This document shows, piece by piece, positions 6,894 through 13,367 of a stretch of DNA of 28,520 nt; position 1 is the first letter of the stretch; each line of letters opens with the position of its first letter. Origin of the DNA: an uncultured Mycoplasmatota bacterium (lineage in GTDB: Bacteria > Bacillota_I > Bacilli_A > RF39 > UBA660). The notes under the pieces are model-generated. The model was not told the DNA's origin and ran no database searches. It saw only the letters and a program-made list of their open reading frames with translations. Position numbers and translations under genes: made by a program. Location: assembly GCA_900544605.1 (NCBI GenBank), contig UQVP01000012.1:1-28520 (forward strand). Direction: 5' to 3'.

Positions 6894-8349
6894 TTTGTAC
6901 CTCCTTTGCAATTTGACCTTTATAATCCATAGCACTTTCTAGAGCAAATGCGATATTCAAGACATTTTCATCATCATAACATTTACCTGTTATATTAAGT
7001 CCTACAGGAAGATTATTTATAAATCCATCAGGAATAGTAATTGAAGGAAAACCTCCAAAATTACCAACTTGTAAATGTTCTTCTAAGACACTTGTATTTT
7101 CATCTAGAATATCTTTATCTCCATCTAAGTGTTTAGCAGGACCACTACCTACAGGAAGAATAACTCCATCATAATCTTTAAATAGTTCATTCCATTTATC
7201 AACAAGTAGTCTTCTTACTCTTTGGGCATTGTGAAAATATCTATCTTTATTTTCTGATTGTAAAACATATGAACCTATTACAAATCTTCTTTTAATTAAA
7301 GGCGAAAAACCTTTAGTACGATAATCTTTCATCATTTCAATATAATTGTCACCACTGCCTCGAGGTCCAAAAATAATTCCTGTTAAGTTAGACATATTAG
7401 ATGTTGCTTCAGCACAAGATATAACAACATAAGTTGAAGCTATAGTGTTTAATAAAGTTTTATCAATTGATACTTCTTCTACTTTTATACCAATTTTTTT
7501 ACATAATTCAAGTTTTTCTTTAAAATTATTTAAATGTTCTTTTAATTCATCACTAGCATTAGGATAGTTATTTATATCACATATCTCTTTAATATAACAC
7601 AACTTTTTACCTTCTACTTTACCTGTTAGAGCTTGTAAAAGATTAATATTAGTAGAATCCCAAGTAGTCATATCTTTGGAATCAAGGCCTTTCATATTAT
7701 CAACAACGATTGCAGCATCTTCTACACTTCTAGAAAGTACGCCACAATGATCTAAACTACTTGCGAAAGGAAATAAGCCATAACGCGAAATCATTCCATA
7801 AGTTGGTTTATATCCAACAATACCACAATAGGCAGCAGGTTTACGAATTGAATCTCCGGTATCGCTTCCTGTTGCATAAGGATAAACTCCACTAGCTACA
7901 GCTGCAGCAGAACCAGCACTTGATCCTGCACACATACGTGTATGATCCCAAGGATTTAAAACAATACCAGTATGACCTGTAGTACCTGTTCCTCCCATTC
8001 CAAACTCATCTAAAACGGTTTTATTAACCATAATTGCTCCAGCGTGTTCTAAATTTTCGATAGCTGTTGCGGTAAAAAATGGTACATAATCTTTTAAAGT
8101 ATTACTAGAACCAGTACTTAAAACACCTCTAGTACTATAATTATCTTTAACACCATAAGGAATACCAGAAAGCAAATTATCTGTTACTTCTACTCCTTTA
8201 GCATCATCTAAAATAGTAACGAAAGCATTACATTTATCTTGTATTTTATGAGATTTTTCTAGTGATTCTTTTACAAGTTCATCACTTGTTACTTCACCGT
8301 TAATTAAACTTTCATGTATTTTTTTAATACTTTTATCCATATATGTCAT
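6886..8349 (-). CDS. gatA: Asp-tRNA(Asn)/Glu-tRNA(Gln) amidotransferase subunit A
   Basis: GatA is the amidase-signature subunit that releases ammonia from glutamine for the GatCAB reaction. It is 487 aa. Catalytic elements are visible: the Lys in IPYGVKDNYSTRG (about residue 68), the cis-Ser region MCAGSSAGSAAAVASG, and the nucleophile Ser region ATGSDTGDSIRKPAAYCG (family usually SDTGGSIRQPA, so Gly is Asp here and Gln is Lys). These changes leave the Ser-cisSer-Lys triad intact. The ATG overlaps the gatC stop (TAATG) and is preceded by GGTGGTGAAATA; a second in-frame ATG three codons on is a weaker alternative start. Confidence 0.96.
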   Translation of the reverse strand: MTYMDKSIKKIHESLINGEVTSDELVKESLEKSHKIQDKCNAFVTILDDAKGVEVTDNLLSGIPYGVKDNYSTRGVLSTGSSNTLKDYVPFFTATAIENLEHAGAIMVNKTVLDEFGMGGTGTTGHTGIVLNPWDHTRMCAGSSAGSAAAVASGVYPYATGSDTGDSIRKPAAYCGIVGYKPTYGMISRYGLFPFASSLDHCGVLSRSVEDAAIVVDNMKGLDSKDMTTWDSTNINLLQALTGKVEGKKLCYIKEICDINNYPNASDELKEHLNNFKEKLELCKKIGIKVEEVSIDKTLLNTIASTYVVISCAEATSNMSNLTGIIFGPRGSGDNYIEMMKDYRTKGFSPLIKRRFVIGSYVLQSENKDRYFHNAQRVRRLLVDKWNELFKDYDGVILPVGSGPAKHLDGDKDILDENTSVLEEHLQVGNFGGFPSITIPDGFINNLPVGLNITGKCYDDENVLNIAFALESAMDYKGQIAKEVQNG

Positions 8350-8645
8350 TATTTCACCACCTTTGGTACTTTAATCTCTCTACCTTTAACATCATCACAG
8401 TTTTGAAGTAATTCCTCAATTGGAACAGAACTTTCTACCTTGTCTTCTCTTAATTCATAAATGCATCTATCTAAACAGTGAGTCATAGGCTCAACATTTT
8501 CAATATTAGTAATTTTATTAATAATATCAATATTTTTATCAATAATATCAAATTCATCTAATACTTGTTTGTTTTCCTCTTCTGTTAATCCAATTAATAA
8601 CTTATCAGCATAATCATTTACCATCTCTTTTGTAAACTTACTCAT
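8349..8645 (-). CDS. gatC: Asp-tRNA(Asn)/Glu-tRNA(Gln) amidotransferase subunit C
   Basis: GatC is the small subunit that wraps around GatA and stabilises the GatCAB complex. At 98 aa it is of usual size and carries the conserved VEPMTHCLDRCIYELREDKV and the C-terminal IKVPKVVK. The start follows a strong AGAGGAGGA ribosome site. It is the first gene after the T-box leader, giving the order gatC-gatA-gatB-asnS with overlaps or a 4-nt gap at each junction. Confidence 0.95.
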   Translation of the reverse strand: MSKFTKEMVNDYADKLLIGLTEEENKQVLDEFDIIDKNIDIINKITNIENVEPMTHCLDRCIYELREDKVESSVPIEELLQNCDDVKGREIKVPKVVK

Positions 8646-8663
8646 ATATATCCTCCTCTATCT

Positions 8664-8899
8664 ATAAAAAAATAGTTACTCATCCTATATAAGGACGAAT
8701 AACTATTATCCGCGGTACCACCCTAATTACCAATTTGGTCTCTTTATATTTATAACGGGTTGTATCCCGACTTATTCTACTTTTATTTCGATAAGTAACT
8801 CCATGGTGTTACACTATAAAGGTTATTATCTGTATTCCACCCTCACAGACTCTCTTTAAACACTTATTTATAGTACATGTCCACTTCTTTGTATTTACA
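8664..8899 (-). promoter_or_regulatory. T-box riboswitch, apparent Asn (AAC) specifier
   Basis: The canonical T-box sequence TTAGGGTGGTACCGCGG lies at 8710-8726 on the minus strand. It is followed by a strong terminator (8672-8707, long stem then a T run at 8665-8671) that competes with the antiterminator. In Stem I, CTATAAA pairs with TTTATAG above the specifier loop and GTGG with CCAT below. The 3' side of the loop reads TGTAACA, placing codon AAC followed by A exactly where the specifier sits in characterised T-boxes. An AGAGAG element follows the 5' strand. Uncharged tRNA-Asn would therefore switch on gatCAB-asnS. Caveat: the variable T-box base is U, which pairs best with discriminator A, while the nearby tRNA-Asn has G (a G-U pair). 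Confidence 0.93.
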
Positions 8900-8905
8900 A
8901 TATTG

Positions 8906-8934
8906 ATTATAGCATAAAAATATTTTTTTGTATA
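8906..8934 (-). promoter_or_regulatory. Promoter of the T-box/gatCAB-asnS operon
   Basis: Extended -10 TGCTATAAT (TATAAT at 8906-8911), 17-bp spacer, TATACA -35 (8929-8934). Transcription would start near 8899, just upstream of Stem I. Confidence 0.75.
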
Positions 8935-8943
8935 TAAAAAATT

Positions 8944-8967
8944 ACAAAAAAAGCCTTGCAAGGCTTT
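8944..8967 (-). terminator. tRNA array terminator
   Basis: The 18-nt palindrome AAAGCCTTGCAAGGCTTT (8950-8967) is followed on the minus strand by a T run. It ends the Asn-Ile-Glu tRNA transcript just before the T-box promoter. Confidence 0.8.
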
Positions 8968-8977
8968 GATTTCGAAA

Positions 8978-9053
8978 TGGTGACCCGTACGGGATTCGAA
9001 CCCATAAATGCATGCGTGAAAGGCATGTGTGTTAACCATTTCACCAACGGGCC
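8978..9053 (-). tRNA. tRNA-Glu(UUC)
   Basis: 76 nt. Acceptor GGCCCGT pairs with ACGGGTC (one G-U), discriminator A, encoded CCA, T-loop GTTCGAATC. The anticodon loop CTTTCAC gives UUC. Last of three tRNAs; 7 nt separate it from tRNA-Ile. Confidence 0.96.
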
Positions 9054-9060
9054 ATCTAAA

Positions 9061-9137
9061 TGGTGGACCTGACAAGACTCGAACTTGTGACCCCTACATT
9101 ATCAGTGTAGTGCTCTAACCAACTGAGCTACAGGTCC
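9061..9137 (-). tRNA. tRNA-Ile(GAU)
   Basis: 77 nt. Acceptor GGACCTG pairs with CAGGTCC, discriminator A, encoded CCA, D-arm TAGCTCAGTTGGTTAGAGC. The anticodon loop CTGATAA gives GAU. Middle tRNA of the array. Confidence 0.96.
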
Positions 9138-9156
9138 ACAATATAATAAATAAAAA

Positions 9157-9232
9157 TGGCGCCCGATGTAGGACTCGAACCTACGACCTAACGGTTAACA
9201 GCCGTGCGCTCTACCGACTGAGCTAATCGGGC
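9157..9232 (-). tRNA. tRNA-Asn(GUU)
   Basis: 76 nt. Acceptor GCCCGAT pairs with ATCGGGC, discriminator G (normal for tRNA-Asn), encoded CCA. The anticodon loop CTGTTAA gives GUU. First tRNA of the array, located directly upstream of the operon that amidates or charges this type of tRNA. Confidence 0.96.
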
Positions 9233-9251
9233 ATCAATTGATGACTATTTC

Positions 9252-9280
9252 ATTGTACATTATTTTATATGTTTTGGCAA
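9252..9280 (-). promoter_or_regulatory. tRNA-Asn-Ile-Glu promoter
   Basis: TTGCCA (9275-9280), 17-bp spacer, TACAAT (9252-9257), each 5/6 to consensus. A 12-bp palindrome (CATCAATTGATG, 9232-9243) spans the tRNA 5' end. Confidence 0.75.
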
Positions 9281-9321
9281 TACCTTTTTTTCATTTTTTT
9301 TAATTTTCTACAAAATAGTCA

Positions 9322-9975
9322 TTAATTATTTATTATTTTACTAACTTTTTCTATTACTTTTTGTTTTTGATGAATACGATTTTGATAATTAGGATGATAT
9401 GTCCAAATTATATTTTCATCATATATCATTGGATTTTCTCTAGTTGGATAACTATTAATTAAGTTTGATTTTAAAGCTTTTAAATATTGATAAGTCATAT
9501 GATAATAAGGATTTGTTGGGCCAGTTGTTAATATAGTGTATTCAGGATTAAACATTTTAGTTACTTCTAATAAATATTCAACACTTAATTTTTCTAACTT
9601 ATCATTATTAGGATGACCAATTTCTGTTCTTTTTCCAGCAATAAACATATTATTCCAAATAACATTATTAATTAAATCTTTGTCTTCTATATTTAGAACA
9701 CTTTTTATAAACTTCCAATAATCCTTATTACGAGCACCTTCTTTTAAAAATCGATAATATTGATCCTCTATTTCATCTATATCAGGTACATTAACAGGAT
9801 CATTGTAATTCATCCAGCAATTTGTTTCTTGCCCTATATATAATATTTTTCTTTTTAAATTATCTACATAAAGAGGGTTAGAACTTATTAAAAGTGGAAT
9901 AGCTAATTCTTCTCTACGAGGTAAATGTTTATACTCTTCTAGTATATAATTATTTAAATCACGTAATTTATCCAT
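9322..9975 (-). CDS. Uracil-DNA-glycosylase-like hypothetical protein
   Basis: A 217-aa protein without signal peptide or membrane segment. The pattern KRKILYIGQETNCWMNY (residues 42-57), a central VIWNNMF and a C-terminal IIWTYHPNYQNR resembles the uracil-DNA-glycosylase-like fold, where a GQ(D/E) motif follows the first strand and a HPS-type motif is near the end. This is recognition by pattern only; the usual catalytic GQDPYH is not present, so glycosylase activity should not be assumed. I take ATG 9975 as start because AGAGGGG is 7 nt upstream; two TTG codons just before it are too close to that site. It has its own probable promoter. No obvious functional partner. Confidence 0.7.
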   Translation of the reverse strand: MDKLRDLNNYILEEYKHLPRREELAIPLLISSNPLYVDNLKRKILYIGQETNCWMNYNDPVNVPDIDEIEDQYYRFLKEGARNKDYWKFIKSVLNIEDKDLINNVIWNNMFIAGKRTEIGHPNNDKLEKLSVEYLLEVTKMFNPEYTILTTGPTNPYYHMTYQYLKALKSNLINSYPTRENPMIYDENIIWTYHPNYQNRIHQKQKVIEKVSKIINN

Positions 9976-10000
9976 CAACAATCCCCTCTTTCGATGTTAT

Positions 10001-10029
10001 ATTATACATAAAAATTTAAAAAATGCAAA
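10001..10029 (-). promoter_or_regulatory. Probable promoter of the UDG-like gene
   Basis: Perfect TATAAT (10001-10006) with TTTGCA (10024-10029) and a 17-bp spacer, located right after the deacetylase stop codon. Confidence 0.5.
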
Positions 10030-11436
10030 TTAATTAGCAATCGCATGATGAGCGGTTGGACTATTTATATCTAGTGCCTTAAATTCATAACCATTTTTTA
10101 AACCATATTCAATTACTTGTTTTACAGCTTCAATACTGTTTGGTTTTATATCGTGTTGTAAAACAACATAATAGTTTTTTCCATGTAATGATTTAATAAT
10201 GTTTGTTGCTATTTTTCCTGAATCATTTGTTGCAGTATCTTGACTAGCTACATTCCAATCAAAATAAACATAACCTTCATCTTTCATACGATTTGCTATT
10301 TTAGTTACAACCTTAGGGCTAAATTTACTTATTGTATTAGAACTTCCACCTGGAAATCTAACTAAATTAGTATAATGACCTGTTATATTATAAATCTTAT
10401 TACGCATTTTATATAAATCATCAAAATAAGCATCAACACTAGAATAAATATTTTTATAAGAATGAGAATATGTATGAATACCTATACTATGACCTTCTTC
10501 ATATTCTCTTTTAAGATAATAATCATAACCGAATTGACCAGTTACAAAAAAAGTTGCTTTTACATTATAACTCTTTAATATATCTAAAAGTTTACCAGTG
10601 TAAATACAAGGACCATCATCAAATGTCAAATATATTACTTGTTCATTAGAAATACTACTTTTATCATAAACCGTAACTTTTCTTATCTTTTCTGTTTTAT
10701 TACCACTACTGTCAGTAACACTATAAGTTATTTCATATATTCCCGCTTTATTAGTATCTACATTACTATCTATTATAACTTTATCTGTAATATTACCATC
10801 ACAATTATCGGTAGCATTATACCCTAGTTCTTCATATTTGTTTCCTATATAAATACTTTTATCTCCTCCAACTAAAGTAATAATAGGACTATCTTCATCT
10901 TTATATTGAACATCAATACTTTTTATTGTTTTATTAAATGAAGAATCGGTAACTTCTAAATATATTTTATTTTCATCATAATTTTTAATTATTTTATTTG
11001 TCATATCTCCATCATAATTATCATTAGCTTTATATTTTAATTCATAATTTTTTAAATCTACATTAGGGCAAACATTAATATTTTCTTCTGTCTCTATTTT
11101 AGGTGGTATATCATCTATAATATTTACTTTCCTAGTTACTGTTTCTTTTTTATTCTTATATTCTATTTCATAATCAACTTTATACTCTCCTAATTTATCA
11201 GTATCTACATTACTATTTATTTTAATATTTTCTAGTTTTAAACCTTTTAATAACCTACTTTTATAATAAGCTTCTGCTCCTTGTTCCAAATAATTAGAAA
11301 ATACGCATAAATTTTCTACTTCGTTACCATTTAATTTTATAACTATTTTTTTATCAAAAAAAAGAAACCAAGTTAAAAATTCTATTAAGACAATAATAGA
11401 TGCTACCAAACAAGATATTAATAATTTCTTTTTCAT
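10030..11436 (-). CDS. Membrane-anchored polysaccharide (peptidoglycan) deacetylase
   Basis: A NodB-fold (CE4) deacetylase, probably acting on peptidoglycan outside the cell to give lysozyme resistance, as PgdA does. From ATG 11436 it is 468 aa. Residues 5-27 form a signal anchor. About 30-255 hold three DUF5011/Ig-like repeats, two of them containing the phrase NSNVDT. The catalytic domain has all five CE4 motifs: TFDDGP 271-276, HTYSH 321-325, RFPGG 360-364, DWN 393-395 and LQHD 426-429, so the metal triad Asp-His-His is intact. A GTG three codons upstream is an alternative start. The substrate is inferred, since xylan and chitin deacetylases share the motifs. Confidence 0.93.
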   Translation of the reverse strand: MKKKLLISCLVASIIVLIEFLTWFLFFDKKIVIKLNGNEVENLCVFSNYLEQGAEAYYKSRLLKGLKLENIKINSNVDTDKLGEYKVDYEIEYKNKKETVTRKVNIIDDIPPKIETEENINVCPNVDLKNYELKYKANDNYDGDMTNKIIKNYDENKIYLEVTDSSFNKTIKSIDVQYKDEDSPIITLVGGDKSIYIGNKYEELGYNATDNCDGNITDKVIIDSNVDTNKAGIYEITYSVTDSSGNKTEKIRKVTVYDKSSISNEQVIYLTFDDGPCIYTGKLLDILKSYNVKATFFVTGQFGYDYYLKREYEEGHSIGIHTYSHSYKNIYSSVDAYFDDLYKMRNKIYNITGHYTNLVRFPGGSSNTISKFSPKVVTKIANRMKDEGYVYFDWNVASQDTATNDSGKIATNIIKSLHGKNYYVVLQHDIKPNSIEAVKQVIEYGLKNGYEFKALDINSPTAHHAIAN

Positions 11437-11490
11437 AAATATCACACTTCTTACATCTTTATTCTACCTAGTTTTTAAAATATTATTATC

Positions 11491-11903
11491 TTAAGAATTA
11501 AATTTTAACTCTAGTTCTTTTAAATTTTCATTATCAATTATATTTTCATCATATTCAATGTATATTTTTATATCTTTCTTATCATCAGTAAAATTGCTAT
11601 AAGAACTTCCTATTCCTTCTATTTCAAATAATTCTTCAATCATATTTAAAAGACAATACTCACAACATAAGTTTTTAATAATAATTTGATATTTCTTTAT
11701 TAGTTAAGTGTTTATCAAAACTAACTAAAATAGAGGTTTTATTAAACATATTTAAAAATAGTAGTATTTCTGATTTTAACATTATTTACTTCACTTACAT
11801 CTTTTACTAACAATAAATAATTTTTCAATTCATTGTTACTTACAAAATAATTTATTTCTAAAGTAAGCTTATTAAACTTTACACCTTTTTTATCTTTATA
11901 CAT
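11491..11903 (-). pseudogene. Frameshifted remnant of a two-domain HMA-like protein
   Basis: Three short minus-strand segments in three different frames continue one another. ATG 11903 to stop 11742 encodes MYKDKKGVKF...TTIFKYV. The next frame reads FNKTSILVSFDKHLTNKEIS and stops at 11675. The third reads KYQIIIKNLCCEYCLLN... and ends in LKELELKFNS at 11491. Together they look like two heavy-metal-associated (ferredoxin-like) domains; only the second keeps a CCxxC metal-type motif. Two frameshifts separate them, so I call it a decayed gene, although sequencing or assembly error is possible. This is most of what lies between the deacetylase and tRNA-Lys; I see nothing else in 11446-11490. Confidence 0.5.
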
Positions 11904-11908
11904 TAAAA

Positions 11909-11929
11909 CTCGAAATATAATATTCCGAG
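11909..11929 (-). terminator. tRNA-Lys terminator (probable)
   Basis: The inverted repeat CTCGGAATAT / ATATTTCGAG is followed by TTTT on the minus strand, 14 nt after the tRNA-Lys CCA end. The T run is short, so it may be inefficient. Confidence 0.5.
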
Positions 11930-11942
11930 CTTAATTTCAATC

Positions 11943-12018
11943 TGGTGTCCTGTTAGGGACTCGAACCCTAGACCCACTGATTAAGAGTCAGTTGCTCTAC
12001 CAACTGAGCTAACAAGAC
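11943..12018 (-). tRNA. tRNA-Lys(CUU)
   Basis: 76 nt. Acceptor GTCTTGT pairs with ACAGGAC (one G-U), discriminator A, encoded CCA, D-arm TAGCTCAGTTGGTAGAGC. The anticodon loop CTCTTAA gives CUU, which reads AAG. It stands alone. Confidence 0.95.
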
Positions 12019-12037
12019 ATGTTATAACAACAATGTT

Positions 12038-12066
12038 ATTATAACATATTTTTTAATATTTGTATC
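12038..12066 (-). promoter_or_regulatory. tRNA-Lys promoter
   Basis: Perfect TATAAT (12038-12043) with a poor -35 (GATACA, 12061-12066) at 17 bp. A perfect 9-bp inverted repeat (ATGTTATAA 12019-12027, TTATAACAT 12039-12047) covers the -10 box and start point. Confidence 0.55.
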
Positions 12067-13241
12067 TATTTTTTTAGAAAAAATTGATTACCCTTTGTTT
12101 CATTACTATATTCTGCATAAGGACTTATGTTATTTTCAATACAACTCCTTAAGTAAGTTGAAAAATATACTTGATTACCGCATCCATACCTTCTAAGATC
12201 TTTGCAATAATTTTCTTCAGCTTTATCTTTAAACATGCAATTAAAAAATAACATTTCATTATAATAGTAAGATAAACATTTAATAATATTATCATTATTT
12301 TTTGTATCAATACACTTTTGAAATTTAGATATACAATTTTTATTTACTTCACCTATTGAATACTTATATTCTTTATCTTTATTATGGCAAGAATCTAATA
12401 TGCTTTCCATAATTTCTAAAGCTTTTGATGCTTCTTCTTTCGTTATCCCGTAATTCGTCATTTCTTCAATAATATAATCCATATTATTTAAAGTAAAAGC
12501 TTTTAAAACCGTATCAGAAGATGTTACTTCGCAAATCATTTTGACAGCTGCTACCTCAAAATAATAAGAGCAAATTCCATCAAAAGGATTTTCATTATTA
12601 CAATATTCTTTATTTAATAATTCTGTCATCCCCTCTGAGAAAAAACGAGGTAAATCATCATTGCCATAAATACAATGAATTATCTCATGTAATGTTTCAT
12701 GAGTGGCAGGGAACTCTTTATATATACCAATACTGTTATATGGCTCTTCATAATACTGACCAGCAATATTTTTATCTATATAAAAAGGTCTTTTTTTATA
12801 AACTATTTCTACGTTTAACAATCTATTATAAACTTCTTCTTTATTAAGATAAGGATTATCTTTTATTAATTGACTTATTGAATGCAAATAATATTTATAG
12901 CAATTTTTAAAACTATGATTTTTGTTTATTGCATCTAACAATAGATATTCATCTAATAAATCATCAGTAATTTCAATATTGAGTTGTTTTTCGATAGTTT
13001 CTTTAATTTTTTCTACTTCTTCATCAGTAGCAACTATACTATTTCCTGAAAATAGATTTGATTTATCATTTTTTCTTTTAGTTGGTTTATAATAAAAAAC
13101 GTTATAATAAGTATTAAAGCAAATTAATAAGGCAATAATAGAAGAATTAACTGCGGTAACAATCTTTGATACTTTATCTGTTTTAACAGCTAGCTTTTTT
13201 AAATCTTCTGGTTCAATATCAACATTATCTTTTTTATTCAT
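12066..13241 (-). CDS. Membrane-anchored HExxH metallopeptidase-like protein
   Basis: A 391-aa protein not matching a family I can name. It has an N-terminal cytoplasmic tail, one membrane segment at about residues 28-51 (IVTAVNSSIIALLICFNTYY) and a large, presumably extracellular domain with many Cys. At 185-189 it carries HEIIH within HETLHEIIHCIYG, followed by FSEGMTELLNKEY (Glu 203/207). That is the HExxH plus downstream Glu arrangement of gluzincin metallopeptidases, with the expected Glu 14-18 residues after the second His. Peptidase activity is therefore plausible but not shown. The start has AGAGGGGGA 8 nt upstream and a near-consensus promoter; it is a single-gene unit between ppdK and tRNA-Lys. 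Confidence 0.85.
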   Translation of the reverse strand: MNKKDNVDIEPEDLKKLAVKTDKVSKIVTAVNSSIIALLICFNTYYNVFYYKPTKRKNDKSNLFSGNSIVATDEEVEKIKETIEKQLNIEITDDLLDEYLLLDAINKNHSFKNCYKYYLHSISQLIKDNPYLNKEEVYNRLLNVEIVYKKRPFYIDKNIAGQYYEEPYNSIGIYKEFPATHETLHEIIHCIYGNDDLPRFFSEGMTELLNKEYCNNENPFDGICSYYFEVAAVKMICEVTSSDTVLKAFTLNNMDYIIEEMTNYGITKEEASKALEIMESILDSCHNKDKEYKYSIGEVNKNCISKFQKCIDTKNNDNIIKCLSYYYNEMLFFNCMFKDKAEENYCKDLRRYGCGNQVYFSTYLRSCIENNISPYAEYSNETKGNQFFLKK

Positions 13242-13289
13242 ATATTTTCCCCCTCTCTTTTTTATTTAAGTTTTTTTAAAGTAAGCACT

Positions 13290-13318
13290 ATTATAATACA
13301 AACTTAAAAACTTTTCAA
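13290..13318 (-). promoter_or_regulatory. Promoter of the HExxH protein gene
   Basis: TTGAAA (13313-13318), 17-bp spacer, perfect TATAAT (13290-13295). Confidence 0.8.
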
Positions 13319-13334
13319 GGTTGGAGATAAACAA

Positions 13335-13360
13335 AAACTAAAGTATTTCTACTTTAGTTT
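13335..13360 (-). terminator. ppdK terminator
   Basis: An 11-bp stem AAACTAAAGTA / TACTTTAGTTT with a 4-nt loop, followed by T-rich sequence on the minus strand; 8 nt after the ppdK stop. Confidence 0.75.
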
Positions 13361-13367
13361 AGTGTTA

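Noticed and set aside
8809..9075. 88-aa minus-strand open frame
   Set aside because: It runs across tRNA-Glu, the array terminator and the T-box leader; no protein is supported.
9232..9243. CATCAATTGATG palindrome as an operator
   Set aside because: Twelve bp of A/T-rich palindrome at the tRNA-Asn 5' end is weak evidence; more likely chance or a processing feature.
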